NCBI RefSeq assembly: GCF_028283705.1
Contig: NZ_JAPWKD010000034.1
Location: 372,001 to 436,000 of the forward strand
Direction: 5' to 3'
Origin: Pantoea sp.
GTDB taxonomy: Bacteria; Pseudomonadota; Gammaproteobacteria; Enterobacterales; Enterobacteriaceae
Length of the DNA: 64,000 nt
The notes under the pieces are model-generated. The model worked only from the letters and a program-made list of their open reading frames with translations, had not been told where the DNA came from and made no database searches. A program made the position numbers and the translations under genes. This document shows positions 17,276 through 26,521 of the stretch, piece after piece (within the stretch, counting starts at the first letter, position 1; each line of letters opens with the position of its first letter).

Positions 17276-19533
17276 TGCAGATGCAAACCGTAGAGCGCGG
17301 GTACAGCACCGGCGCTGGCAAGCATCTCAAGGCGTATCTGCCGGAAATTTACCCCAGGGGGTAGCGCGTGATGGCAGAGGGAGTGATGGTTGTCTCTGAC
17401 CTCTGCCAGCAACATTTCATCCAGCCACAGACGATAATGGGTGGTGCAGTGCGGCGTTACCGCCTGCGCGTGGCCCATCTGTACTGTCTCCATCGCGTGG
17501 TCAAAATCGTTATCAAACAGCAGGGTTAACTGGCTGGCCTGCTGGGGTTGCTCCCATTGCCAGCTAACCGCAGGCGCGGCATCGTCGAGCGCGGGAACCC
17601 AGCCGTTGGTGTGGCTTTCCGGTCGCAGCTTGCCATTCAGCAGATAGTCGCGATGCCATAGTTGCAGCGGTGCCTCAAGGCTAAAGGCGAAAAGTATCTG
17701 CTGCGGCGCGCGGCGCGGCAGCCAGAAATCAAACTCATCGACACCATAATCGCCATCGTTAATCTGGCGCGTCCGCTTCGCCACGCGCGGGTTCAGGCTG
17801 TTGAACACCATCATCACGCCCGGCAGCTGCACACGCGTCAGGGCAACCTCAATCGCCGGGTTTTCCGCGAAGGCGATCATCAGATAGCGATCGCAATCGG
17901 CGCGGTAAGCAAAATCCAGCCGATACTCGCCCTGATCGTTAACCAGCAGGGTGTGGCTGGCCAGTTGCCGATCGCCGCAGGTATTGGCCGGGTTTTCGCT
18001 GGTCAGCAACGATACCTGTAACGACTGTTTTTGTGTGGCACGTAAATGTACCCTCAGCGCGGGCAGGCGCTCACCGGCTTTCACCGGCAGCAGCAGTGCA
18101 CAGCGTGATTGCAACGGATGCCAGCCACCATCAGCAGGCAGGGTAGTGAGCTGGAGGGTGCTACTGACCGCGATTTTTGCCGCGCCAGCCGGGCTGATCA
18201 ACTGCTGGCGTGGAATATAAGCACCCTGACGCAGTAATTGTTGCTGCAACTGCCCGATACGCTCAGGTACGGCCAGCTGGGCCGGGGTGAGTTGTTGTTG
18301 CTGGCAAAGCGCTGCGGCGTGTCCCACCACTTCCCCGAGCACGCCGCAGGTACACATCACGCGGGCGCTGCCGAACGCCACATGGGTGGCGGAGATCAGG
18401 CGGCCGGTTAGCAGCAGATTGTCCAGTGACTGGCTGTAGAGCGCACGAAACGGGATGGTGTAGGTACCTTTGCTGTGGAACTGACGGCAGCCCTCATGTT
18501 CGCTGTAGACGCCATCAGCGGGGTGCAAATCAATCGACCAGCCGCCATAGGCCACCGCATCATAATGATCCCGCTGTTCAACAATATCCTGCTGGCACAA
18601 CAGGGTCGCGCCGAGAAAGCGGCGACTCTCCCGTTTGCCGGGGATTAAGCCGACCCATTCAATGGTCAGGTTGTTGGCATCGGGAAATTCACCGGAGTTT
18701 TTGATGTAGTCCCACACCCCCCAAACGATTTTCCACAGTTCCCATTTGATGGTTTCACTCTCATGTACCGTATCAAGCCGTCCTCCCCATTCCAGCCACC
18801 ACAGATCGCAGCCGTTCAGTTCGGAAGTCAGGCGTTTATAACGCGGAATCGCCTGGATATCCTGCAAGGCGAAGCTGGGGGGAACAAAGCGCACCGGCTG
18901 TGTGGTGCGTTTGGTGTAGAAGTAAATCGAGTGACCGAGTTTATGGCCGAAATGTTCACCTGGGGCCATCTTCTCGCCGAATTCTTCCACCGATTCGGCC
19001 CCGACGCGATGCGCCGCCCCGGCCAGATAGCCGAGCACCCCGTCTCCGCTGGCATCGATAAACTGCCGGGCGCTGACAAAATAGCGCGTCTGGTTAATGG
19101 CATTGAAGGCGTGCACCGCCTCAATTTGCCGTCCTGACTTTTCGATCTCGCTGACCGTGGTATTGAGCAGCAACGTCAGGCCCGGCTGCGCCTGCACTAA
19201 ATCCAGCAGCACCATATCAAACAGCACCGGATTGCCTTCTTTATTGCGCCACAGGTTCTCCTCCATGATCTCGCCCATGATGCCGCCCTCCCGCGCCCAG
19301 CGGTTGTTGTTGCCCATATGCGAGGTCGCGCCATTGGCCCACAGGCGCACTTCACTGGAGGCATTGCCGCCCAGTACCGGGCGATCCTGGATCAACACCA
19401 CCTGCAAACCATCACGCGCAGCTGCCAGCGCTGCACAGACGCCCGCCAGGCCACCGCCCGCAATCAATACATCGGCCTGCAATGTTTGCAGTGGGAACGC
19501 ACGGGCGGGCTGAGAGGAGAAAATTTGCATCAT
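17254..19533 (-). CDS. FAD-dependent oxidoreductase (FAD_oxidored family), substrate unknown
   Basis: The product (759 aa) has an N-terminal FAD-binding Rossmann segment, ADVLIAGGGLAGVCAALAAA (about residues 24-43), followed by an acidic end to beta-2 and VLGGNASSEVRLWANG. The second dinucleotide motif region contains IDASGDGVLGYLAG, and a C-terminal FAD contact resembles LLLTGRLISATHVAFGSARV. The last ~300 residues form a beta-rich region with Trp/Leu-rich strands of unknown role. There is no signal peptide. It diverges from an IclR-type regulator 56 bp away, and an MFS permease follows that regulator. The three likely form a small catabolic module whose substrate I cannot name. The gene lies between argO and yggE, which are neighbours in E. 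coli. Confidence 0.85.
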   Translation of the reverse strand: MMQIFSSQPARAFPLQTLQADVLIAGGGLAGVCAALAAARDGLQVVLIQDRPVLGGNASSEVRLWANGATSHMGNNNRWAREGGIMGEIMEENLWRNKEGNPVLFDMVLLDLVQAQPGLTLLLNTTVSEIEKSGRQIEAVHAFNAINQTRYFVSARQFIDASGDGVLGYLAGAAHRVGAESVEEFGEKMAPGEHFGHKLGHSIYFYTKRTTQPVRFVPPSFALQDIQAIPRYKRLTSELNGCDLWWLEWGGRLDTVHESETIKWELWKIVWGVWDYIKNSGEFPDANNLTIEWVGLIPGKRESRRFLGATLLCQQDIVEQRDHYDAVAYGGWSIDLHPADGVYSEHEGCRQFHSKGTYTIPFRALYSQSLDNLLLTGRLISATHVAFGSARVMCTCGVLGEVVGHAAALCQQQQLTPAQLAVPERIGQLQQQLLRQGAYIPRQQLISPAGAAKIAVSSTLQLTTLPADGGWHPLQSRCALLLPVKAGERLPALRVHLRATQKQSLQVSLLTSENPANTCGDRQLASHTLLVNDQGEYRLDFAYRADCDRYLMIAFAENPAIEVALTRVQLPGVMMVFNSLNPRVAKRTRQINDGDYGVDEFDFWLPRRAPQQILFAFSLEAPLQLWHRDYLLNGKLRPESHTNGWVPALDDAAPAVSWQWEQPQQASQLTLLFDNDFDHAMETVQMGHAQAVTPHCTTHYRLWLDEMLLAEVRDNHHSLCHHALPPGVNFRQIRLEMLASAGAVPALYGLHLHHQLAMP

Positions 19534-19589
19534 TTCATTCCTGTAGCTCTGAAGCTAAGATTAAATTTTTGACCGCCACAGGGTGACTT

Positions 19590-20288
19590 ATGTCTTCTCA
19601 ACCCAATCAAAGCCTGATTGACGGTATTCGCTGTCTGCAATATCTGGTCTCCAGTGGCAAAGCCGTAGGCTGCCGTGAGCTGGCGCGCCAGATGGGGATG
19701 AACAGCACACGGGTAAACCGTCTGCTGATGACCATGGCCGCTATCGGCCTGACGATGCAGGACGAACATCGCCGTTATTTGCCCGGACCGGGGGTCCACG
19801 CGCTGGCGGCCCAGGCGATTCGGGGTTCGTCGTTGTTTGCCCAGGCGCTGCCGCAGCTGGAGGCGCACGCACCGCGTGACATCGTGGTGGCATTGGGCGT
19901 GTTGTGGGAGGATCAGGTGATCTATATCTGGCACTCGGAGCCTGGCGAGCGCACCAGTACCAGCCAGGCGCTGGCGGGATTCCATATGCTGCCTGCCTGG
20001 CAGTCGGTAATTGGTGTCTCGCTGCTGGCGGCGGAAAGCGACGAAGCGCTGCGACCGCGCTTCAGTGATGAGCAATGGACGCAGCTGGCCCCGTTGCTGG
20101 CACGTAAACGGTCGCAGGACACCCTCATCTGGCATCGTGATGATGGCGAAGTCAGCATGGCGAAGCCGATTAACAATAACCGTGCGGCACTGGCTTTCGC
20201 CAAAATCTGGCAGACGGATGAAGCGCATCTCAGCCAGCGGCTGGCGCAGTTGCAGGCGCTGGCCGAGCGTATGATCAGTGCGCGCTGA
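19590..20288 (+). CDS. IclR-type transcriptional regulator
   Basis: The product (232 aa) has an N-terminal winged helix-turn-helix (SLIDGIRCLQYL, CRELARQMGMNSTRVNRLLMTM) and an effector domain like the IclR C-terminal fold (VALGVLWEDQVIYIWHSEPG). It lacks some residues typical of the longest IclR members, so the assignment is to family level only. It diverges from the FAD oxidoreductase and converges with the MFS gene (14-bp overlap of 3' ends), which suggests that it controls both. Confidence 0.82.
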   Translation: MSSQPNQSLIDGIRCLQYLVSSGKAVGCRELARQMGMNSTRVNRLLMTMAAIGLTMQDEHRRYLPGPGVHALAAQAIRGSSLFAQALPQLEAHAPRDIVVALGVLWEDQVIYIWHSEPGERTSTSQALAGFHMLPAWQSVIGVSLLAAESDEALRPRFSDEQWTQLAPLLARKRSQDTLIWHRDDGEVSMAKPINNNRAALAFAKIWQTDEAHLSQRLAQLQALAERMISAR

Positions 20289-21582
20289 CATGGTCAATTT
20301 TCCCGACGATAAACAGATAGCTGGCGATACCAATGGCAGCCAGCACGGCAATAAAGGCCAGTGCCGGGGCAAAATTATCGCCATCAATTAACGCGCCAAT
20401 GGCAATCGGCACCACAATCGAGGAGAGCGCGCCGGTAAAGTTGAACACCCCTCCGGCGAGACCAATCAAATGGCGGGGTGCCAGCGCGGTGACAAAGACC
20501 CAGGTGATGGTGGCCAGCCCATTGCCAAAGAAGGCGACAGACATAAACAGCATGATCAGGGTCGCGTTATCGGTGTAGTTGGCCCCGAGGATAAACAGCG
20601 TCAGAAACAGCCCAAGGATCACCGGCAGCTTGCGCGCTACGCTGGCAGAGACGCCGCGTCGCATCATACGATCGGAGGCGAATCCCGCCAGCAACACGCC
20701 GCAAAAGGCCGCAAAGTAGGGCACCGCCGCCACGTAGCCGCTCTTAATAAATCCCATATGGCGATATTCCACCAGGTAAGTTGGGAACCAGGTAAGGAAG
20801 AACCAGAAGGTGGCGGAGATGGTGAACTGGCCGATATAAATGCCCACCAGTTTGCGGCTGCGGAACATGTGCGCCAGATCCTGCCAGCGGGCGCGTGGCT
20901 GGCTGGCGTGTTGACGGCTTTCCAGCAGCGCGCCATTGCTGCGCAGATAATTCAGCTCGGCATCTGAAACGCCTTTATGTTCGGTCGGTTCACGATAGAG
21001 CAGGTACCACACCAGCGCCCAAATCATGCCTGCGACACCGGTGATCACAAACAAACCGCGCCAGCCAAAGACATCCTGCACATGGAACAGCAGTGGCGTC
21101 ATACAGGCGAGGCCGACAAACTGCGCCGAAGAATAAATGCCAATGGCGCTGGCGCGTTCCTGTTCCGGGAACCAGCTGGAAATCACCCGATTATTGGCGG
21201 GCATCACCGGCGCTTCAAAAGCACCGACGCCAAGCCGCAAACCAAACAGCGCGAGGAAACTACCGGCAAAGGCGTGCAGCGCAGTGACCAGTGACCAGAT
21301 AAATAACCCGACGCCATAGACCAGCCGTGCACCAAGACGGTCAATCAGAAAACCGCCGGGAATCTGCAACGCGGCGTAAATCCAGCCAAAGGCAGAGAAG
21401 ATCAGCCCCATCTCCAGCGGGGTGAAACGCAGTTCGCCCGTCATCGCCGTGGCGGCGACCGACAGATTGGTGCGATCCATATAATTGATGATGATGTTGA
21501 TAAACACCAGACCCAGCATCAGAAAGCGGGTGCGTCCGGCGCGGATGCCTGCGGTAGCTTGGGTTATTGGCTGCTCTGTCAT
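20275..21582 (-). CDS. MFS transporter, anion:cation symporter-like
   Basis: The product (435 aa) has about 12 membrane helices. The sequence NYMDRTNLSVAA near the first helix, GGFLIDRLGARLVYG in loop 2-3 and RLGVGAFEAPVMPANNRVI are typical of the ACS branch (hexuronate, glucarate, galactonate and phthalate permeases). ATG 21582 is preferred over the longer reading to 21627 because GGGAGAG precedes it. Substrate uptake for the neighbouring FAD oxidoreductase is inferred. The substrate may be a sugar acid or another organic anion. Confidence 0.87.
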   Translation of the reverse strand: MTEQPITQATAGIRAGRTRFLMLGLVFINIIINYMDRTNLSVAATAMTGELRFTPLEMGLIFSAFGWIYAALQIPGGFLIDRLGARLVYGVGLFIWSLVTALHAFAGSFLALFGLRLGVGAFEAPVMPANNRVISSWFPEQERASAIGIYSSAQFVGLACMTPLLFHVQDVFGWRGLFVITGVAGMIWALVWYLLYREPTEHKGVSDAELNYLRSNGALLESRQHASQPRARWQDLAHMFRSRKLVGIYIGQFTISATFWFFLTWFPTYLVEYRHMGFIKSGYVAAVPYFAAFCGVLLAGFASDRMMRRGVSASVARKLPVILGLFLTLFILGANYTDNATLIMLFMSVAFFGNGLATITWVFVTALAPRHLIGLAGGVFNFTGALSSIVVPIAIGALIDGDNFAPALAFIAVLAAIGIASYLFIVGKIDHVSAH

Positions 21583-21800
21583 CGTGAAACTCTCCCGGAG
21601 GTCAGAGTGTTTCTTTAATAGAAACATTTGTACGGAAATTCAGCGAATAAACATCGGTGATTTTGTGATCGCGGAGACGATAAAACAGCAGAGTGCCCGA
21701 ACTTTTAGCAGAATCAAAACTCAGACCATCACGCATGGTAATGTGTAGCGGGCTTCGCCATAGTGGCGGCCTTAGAACTGACTCTTCAAGGAGGACTTCC

Positions 21801-22529
21801 GTGAAACTGAAAGCACTGGCGCTGGCCGCCGTAATGAGCGCAGGCGCATTGCCTGGTATGGTTCTGGCGGGTGAATTGCCGAACGGACCGCATGTGGTCA
21901 CCTCAGGACAGGCCAGCGTGGAGGCCCGTCCGGATATCGCTACGCTTTCGATTGTGGTGAATGTTTCATCGAAAGATGCGGCAGATGCGAAAAAACAAGC
22001 CGACAGCCGTGTCGCGCAATATTTTGATTTCCTGCAAAAAAACGGTATCGAAAAGAAAGATATTGATGCAGCCAATCTGAGCACTCAGCCAGAGTACGAT
22101 TACACCAAAGAGGGTAAATCGGTGCTGAAAGGCTATCGCGCGGTGCGTCAGGTGCAGGTGACGTTGCGTCAGCTGGAGAAGCTGAATGAGTTGCTGGATG
22201 GGGCGCTGAAATCCGGTCTGAACGAAATCCGTGCCGTGGACCTCGGCGTGGCACACCCGGAAACCTACAAAGACCAGGCACGCAAAGCCGCAATCGCCAA
22301 TGCGACGCAACAAGCGGCGGCGCTGGCCGAAGGCTTTAACGCCAAACTGGGTCCGGTGTATAGCATCCGTTATCACGTTGCTAACTACCAGCCGATGCCG
22401 ATGGCGCGCATGTTTAAAGCCTCAGCCGCCGAAGCGGATACCTCAGCACAGCAGACCTATGAGCAGCAGAGCATTCACTTTGACGATCAGGTGGATGTGG
22501 TGTTCGATATCAAACCGAACGCACAGTAA
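21801..22529 (+). CDS. yggE: SIMPL-domain periplasmic protein YggE
   Basis: The product (242 aa) has a signal peptide (read MKLKALALAAVMSAGALPG from GTG 21801, cleaved near MVLAGE) and a SIMPL (DUF541) domain starting at HVVTSGQASVEARPDIATLS. AAGGAGG at the correct distance sets this start; an in-frame reading from 21693 is rejected. In E. coli it is linked to lower oxidative stress, but the mechanism is not settled. The gene precedes argP, as in E. coli, and ends convergently with it. Confidence 0.93.
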   Translation: MKLKALALAAVMSAGALPGMVLAGELPNGPHVVTSGQASVEARPDIATLSIVVNVSSKDAADAKKQADSRVAQYFDFLQKNGIEKKDIDAANLSTQPEYDYTKEGKSVLKGYRAVRQVQVTLRQLEKLNELLDGALKSGLNEIRAVDLGVAHPETYKDQARKAAIANATQQAAALAEGFNAKLGPVYSIRYHVANYQPMPMARMFKASAAEADTSAQQTYEQQSIHFDDQVDVVFDIKPNAQ

Positions 22530-22534
22530 TAAGA

Positions 22535-22554
22535 AGGGGCGCTGCGGCGCCCCT
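22535..22554. terminator. Bidirectional terminator between yggE and argP
   Basis: AGGGGCGC and GCGCCCCT pair around TGCG in the 31-bp gap between the convergent genes. Confidence 0.75.
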
Positions 22555-22560
22555 GTTGGC

Positions 22561-23466
22561 TTAGGCGGCCAGGTCGTCCTGGCGCAGTACGCGATGTCCG
22601 TGCGCAATCAGCGCGTCGGTCACGCGGCGCATCAGACGGCTTTCCGGTGCAAAGCGGTGCCAGTACAGCATACGGCGCTGGTACAGACCGGGCGTCAAAT
22701 CAACCAAATCTCCGCTCGCCAGCTCACGCTCAATTTGCAGATGCGGGATCATACAGCAGGTCGAACCCTGGCGTGCCAGCTGCACAAAGGCTTCGGACGA
22801 GTTAACAATATGGCAGGGCACGCTGCCCGGCGACAAATCGAAATTCTGCTGCAGAAAAGCCTGATGCATATCATCCAGATGGTCAAAGGCGATGGCCGGT
22901 GCCTTCAGCAACGCTGAACGGGTCACGCCATTGGGAAAGTAGCGATCGGCAAATTCAGGTGAAGCCACGAACAGATAGTCGAGCGCGCCCAGCTGGTCCA
23001 CCAGGCAACTCGGCAGTGGCTGCGGCTGAATACTCACTGCGCCTACCACTTCGCCGCGACGTAAACGTTCCTGAGTACGGGTTTCATCCTCAACCTGGAT
23101 ATTCAGGCGCACCGGCGAATCTGCCAGCACATCCTTCAGCGCGGGCAGCAACCAGGTTGCCAGACTGTCGGCGTTCACCGCCAGCGATAACAGCAGCGGC
23201 GTGGTGCCACCATTTTCATCACCCAGCCATTCCTCTTCCAGCAACTCCACCTGATGCAATAACGCCAGCAGCTTCTGCCCCTGCTCAGTCGGACGCGGCG
23301 GCACGGTTCGTACCAGCAGCGGCTGGCCGAATAAATTCTCCAGCTGTTTAATACGCTGCGATACCGCCGATTGCGTAATGCAAAGTTTCTGCGCGGCGCG
23401 CTCAAAGCCGCGCTCACGAATCACAGCATCCAGCGCCTGAAGCGTTCGATAATCCGGGCGTTTCAT
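22561..23466 (-). CDS. argP: LysR-type regulator ArgP (IciA)
   Basis: The product (301 aa) has the N-terminal helix-turn-helix YRTLQALDAVIRERGFERAA and ITQSAVSQRIKQLE, then a periplasmic-binding-like effector domain. In E. coli it activates argO with arginine and binds lysine as an antagonist. The start at 23466 (MKRPDY) matches the E. coli protein and removes a 14-residue upstream extension. It diverges from rpiA. Confidence 0.97.
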   Translation of the reverse strand: MKRPDYRTLQALDAVIRERGFERAAQKLCITQSAVSQRIKQLENLFGQPLLVRTVPPRPTEQGQKLLALLHQVELLEEEWLGDENGGTTPLLLSLAVNADSLATWLLPALKDVLADSPVRLNIQVEDETRTQERLRRGEVVGAVSIQPQPLPSCLVDQLGALDYLFVASPEFADRYFPNGVTRSALLKAPAIAFDHLDDMHQAFLQQNFDLSPGSVPCHIVNSSEAFVQLARQGSTCCMIPHLQIERELASGDLVDLTPGLYQRRMLYWHRFAPESRLMRRVTDALIAHGHRVLRQDDLAA

Positions 23467-23582
23467 TCTTGTTCTCTCTCGTTCAGGGTGGAGGTTACTA
23501 TGCCACAAAAATGTAAAAGATGGTTTTTGTGGACTGAGTTACAAAGCCTTTAACAGCCGCGCATTTTTATGCCGCCTTGTTT

Positions 23583-23588
23583 TATACT
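23583..23588 (+). promoter_or_regulatory. Possible rpiA -10 element
   Basis: TATACT lies about 40 bp before the rpiA start, in the divergent argP-rpiA gap. The matching -35 is weak, so this is only a candidate. Confidence 0.35.
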
Positions 23589-23625
23589 ACGCGCACCTCG
23601 TTGTCGCACAGGTTTTAAACATACC

Positions 23626-24285
23626 ATGACCCAGGATGAACTGAAAAAAGCGGTAGGTTGGGCAGCACTGCAATATGTGCAGCCGGGCACCATTGTTGGC
23701 GTTGGCACCGGTTCAACCGCCGCCCACTTTATTGATGCTTTAGGCTCGATTAAGCATCAAATCGAGGGTGCGGTTTCCAGTTCGGAAGCCTCAACGCAGA
23801 AGCTGAAATCCCTTGGCATTCACGTATTTGATCTCAATGAAGTGGACTCGCTGTCGGTTTACGTTGATGGCGCTGATGAGATCAATCCACAAATGCAGAT
23901 GATCAAAGGCGGTGGTGCGGCGCTGACGCGTGAGAAAATTGTCTCGGCGGTGGCTGAGAAATTTATCTGCATTGCTGATGCGTCGAAAGAAGTGGATGTG
24001 CTGGGCCACTTTCCGCTGCCCGTTGAAGTCATTCCCATGGCGCGTTCCTATGTGGCGCGTGAACTGGTGAAGCTGGGCGGCTTGCCGGAATACCGTCAGA
24101 ACGTGTTGACCGATAATGGCAACATTATTCTCGACGTGCATAATCTTCGCATTCTCGACCCTATCGCGCTGGAAAAATCCATCAACGCGCTGCCTGGCGT
24201 GGTGACCGTCGGGTTATTTGCGGCGCGTGGTGCGGATATCGCCCTGATCGGCACTGCCGATGGCGTAAAAACCATCAAAAAATGA
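23626..24285 (+). CDS. rpiA: Ribose-5-phosphate isomerase A
   Basis: The product (219 aa, the E. coli length) interconverts ribose 5-phosphate and ribulose 5-phosphate. The motifs GTGSTAAHFIDAL, DGADEI and KGGGAALTREK, which hold the active-site Asp, Glu and Lys, are intact. ATG 23626 (MTQDELKKAVGWAALQY) matches the family, and the longer reading from 23569 is rejected. A weak hairpin terminator follows. Confidence 0.98.
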   Translation: MTQDELKKAVGWAALQYVQPGTIVGVGTGSTAAHFIDALGSIKHQIEGAVSSSEASTQKLKSLGIHVFDLNEVDSLSVYVDGADEINPQMQMIKGGGAALTREKIVSAVAEKFICIADASKEVDVLGHFPLPVEVIPMARSYVARELVKLGGLPEYRQNVLTDNGNIILDVHNLRILDPIALEKSINALPGVVTVGLFAARGADIALIGTADGVKTIKK

Positions 24286-24291
24286 TCTGTC

Positions 24292-24310
24292 CGGCGCTCT
24301 CGTAGCGCCG
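24292..24310 (+). terminator. Probable rpiA terminator
   Basis: CGGCGCT and AGCGCCG pair around CTCGT just after the stop; CTTATTTCC follows, a weak T tract. Confidence 0.6.
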
Positions 24311-24440
24311 CTTATTTCCGTACGCAAAACATCTTTTCTTCGTATGCTGAAATTCGGTGACTTATGTCACAAAACAGTCATCAACAGCAGGTTAATTCTT
24401 CGCTCCGGGCGCATATCCCGATTTTGTACGGCATTGTGCT

Positions 24441-24503
24441 GCCCCAGCACTGACGCGTGCTGGGGCGGAGGCAATCGATTGTCTTGCTGCAATCGAATTT
24501 TTT
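24441..24503 (+). other. Two-hairpin element upstream of serA
   Basis: The first hairpin (24441-24466) has a 10-bp stem, GCCCCAGCAC / GTGCTGGGGC, around TGACGC. The second (24475-24495) has TCGATTG / CAATCGA and is followed by ATTTTTTGA, so it resembles an intrinsic terminator. They lie 60-120 bp before the serA start. The element could be the end of a small RNA or short transcript read from upstream, or part of a serA leader. No open frame explains it. Confidence 0.5.
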
Positions 24504-24564
24504 GATATTTTGACAGAAGGCTGGCTTATGGCAGCCCTCGTTGAATTCTGAATAGGGTCGGGAA

Positions 24565-25803
24565 ATGGCAGAGTTATCACTGGAAAAAGACAAGATTAAG
24601 TTCCTGCTGGTGGAAGGTGTCCATCAGAGCGCGCTGGATAATCTGCGTGCGGCAGGTTACACCAACATCGAATTCCACAAAGGTGCATTGGATGCGGAGA
24701 CGCTGAAGTCCTCCATCCGCGACGCGCACTTCATTGGTATCCGTTCCCGTACCCAACTGACCGAAGAGATTTTCGCTGCGGCTGAGAAACTGGTCGCGGT
24801 TGGCTGCTTCTGTATCGGCACCAATCAGGTCAACCTGAATGCAGCGGCAAAACGCGGTGTACCGGTGTTCAACGCCCCGTTCTCCAACACCCGTTCGGTG
24901 GCGGAGCTGGTGATTGGTGAAATGCTGCTGATGCTGCGTGGCATCCCGGAAGCGAACGCCAAAGCACATCGCGGTATCTGGAATAAAATTGCGTCGGGTT
25001 CCTACGAAGCGCGTGGCAAAAAGCTGGGCATCATTGGCTATGGCCACATCGGTATGCAGCTGGGCGTGCTGGCTGAGAGCCTCGGCATGCACGTGTTCTT
25101 CTACGATATCGAGAGCAAGCTGCCGCTGGGCAATGCGACCCAGGTGCGCCATCTGTCTGACCTGCTGAACATGAGCGATGTGGTCAGCCTGCACGTGCCG
25201 GAAACCCCGTCCACGCAGAATATGATCGGCGCCGCTGAACTGGCGCTGATGAAGCCGGGTGCGCTGCTGATTAACGCCGCACGCGGTACGGTGATTGATA
25301 TTCCGGCGCTGTGCGATGCTTTGTCGAACAAACATCTGGCGGGTGCGGCAATTGACGTATTCCCGACTGAGCCCGCGACGAACAGCGATCCGTTTAACTC
25401 ACCGCTGTGTGAATTTGATAACGTGATTCTGACGCCGCATATCGGTGGTTCGACTCAGGAAGCGCAGGAAAACATCGGCCTGGAAGTGTCTGGCAAGCTG
25501 GCGAAGTATTCGGACAACGGTTCTACGCTGTCTGCGGTGAATTTCCCGGAAGTGTCGTTGCCGATGCATGCTGCCAGTGCCAGCCGCCTGCTGCACATCC
25601 ACGAAAACCGTCCGGGCGTGCTGACCGCCATCAACCAGATTTTTGCTGAGCAGGGCATCAACATTGCCGCCCAGTATCTGCAAACGTCTCCGCTGATGGG
25701 TTATGTGGTCATCGATATCGACGCTCAGCAGGATGTAGCGGACAAAGCGCTGCAACTGATGAAGGCGATTCCGGGTACCATCCGCGCACGTCTGCTGTAC
25801 TGA
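24565..25803 (+). CDS. serA: D-3-phosphoglycerate dehydrogenase
   Basis: The product (412 aa) catalyses the first step of serine synthesis. It has the NAD motif GIIGYGHIGMQLGVLAE, the catalytic His in TPHIGGST, and a C-terminal ACT domain (about 335-412, HIHENRPGVLTAINQIF) that binds serine for feedback inhibition. Start ATG 24565 follows GGTCGGGA. It is placed after rpiA as in E. coli and converges with ygfA. Confidence 0.98.
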   Translation: MAELSLEKDKIKFLLVEGVHQSALDNLRAAGYTNIEFHKGALDAETLKSSIRDAHFIGIRSRTQLTEEIFAAAEKLVAVGCFCIGTNQVNLNAAAKRGVPVFNAPFSNTRSVAELVIGEMLLMLRGIPEANAKAHRGIWNKIASGSYEARGKKLGIIGYGHIGMQLGVLAESLGMHVFFYDIESKLPLGNATQVRHLSDLLNMSDVVSLHVPETPSTQNMIGAAELALMKPGALLINAARGTVIDIPALCDALSNKHLAGAAIDVFPTEPATNSDPFNSPLCEFDNVILTPHIGGSTQEAQENIGLEVSGKLAKYSDNGSTLSAVNFPEVSLPMHAASASRLLHIHENRPGVLTAINQIFAEQGINIAAQYLQTSPLMGYVVIDIDAQQDVADKALQLMKAIPGTIRARLLY

Positions 25804-25830
25804 TTTAACATCGCGCTGCTGCATATCTTT

Positions 25831-25854
25831 GTAGCGGCGCGATTTATCGCGCCA
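25831..25854. repeat. Dispersed palindrome family 1, copy b
   Basis: GTAGCGGCGCGATTTATCGC continues with GCC. The core GGCGCGAT/ATCGCGCC is perfect but the outer right arm (GCTAC) is missing. It fills the gap between the convergent serA and ygfA genes. Confidence 0.8.
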
Positions 25855-25855
25855 A

Positions 25856-26446
25856 TCACCACTGCCACAGCTTTGAGGGGGTAATCACCGCAGGCAAAGG
25901 CACATCCCACGCCGCTACCGGCAACGCTTCCACGCGCTGGCAATCATGCGCTATCCCGATGGGCAGGACACCATGTTGCTGCCAGTTTTGCAGGGTGCGA
26001 TCGTAAAAACCCTTACCCATACCCAGACGCTGCCCGCTATGGTCGAACGCCACTAACGGCACCATGATCACATCCAGTTGATCGAGCGTTGCCATGCGGG
26101 TGATATCCAGCGGTGGCTCGGGGATACGCAATTTATTCGGGCTAAGCGGGGTGTCTGGCGTATAGCGCAGGAAGATCAGGTTACCGGGTGCAAAAGGATG
26201 CAATACGGGCAGATAAACCTGTTTTTTTTGTTGCCAGAGTTTGGCGATGAGCGGGCGGGTATTCAGTTCGCCATCCACGGAAAGGAACAGCGCGATGCGT
26301 TCGGCATTGGCAATCGGGGCAAAATTGATGGCGTGTTCAGCCAGCAAATCGGCTGCCTGTTCCTGCTGTTCTGCCGTGAGATTACGACGCAAATGGCGCA
26401 CGTGTTGACGAATGTCTTGTCGGTCGCGTAGTGAGGGTTCAGACAT
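25856..26446 (-). CDS. ygfA: 5-formyltetrahydrofolate cyclo-ligase
   Basis: The product (196 aa) converts 5-formyltetrahydrofolate to 5,10-methenyltetrahydrofolate with ATP. The family motif LGMGKGFYDRTL and the substrate segment PVLHPFAPGNLIFLRY are present. It is downstream of the 6S RNA gene on the same strand, as in E. coli, where the two are co-transcribed from ssrS promoters. The E. coli gene is also called fau. Confidence 0.95.
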   Translation of the reverse strand: MSEPSLRDRQDIRQHVRHLRRNLTAEQQEQAADLLAEHAINFAPIANAERIALFLSVDGELNTRPLIAKLWQQKKQVYLPVLHPFAPGNLIFLRYTPDTPLSPNKLRIPEPPLDITRMATLDQLDVIMVPLVAFDHSGQRLGMGKGFYDRTLQNWQQHGVLPIGIAHDCQRVEALPVAAWDVPLPAVITPSKLWQW

Positions 26447-26521
26447 GATATCCCCGGCAATGTCGGCTGTTGCCAGCCACTATATCACGCGTACCGGGGG
26501 ATTACAGATGTGGAACTAAGT

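Noticed and set aside
17441..19572. Plus-strand frames opposite the FAD oxidoreductase (for example 18763-19137 and 19097-19513)
   Set aside because: Shadows of a strong minus-strand coding region; they carry no recognisable motif.
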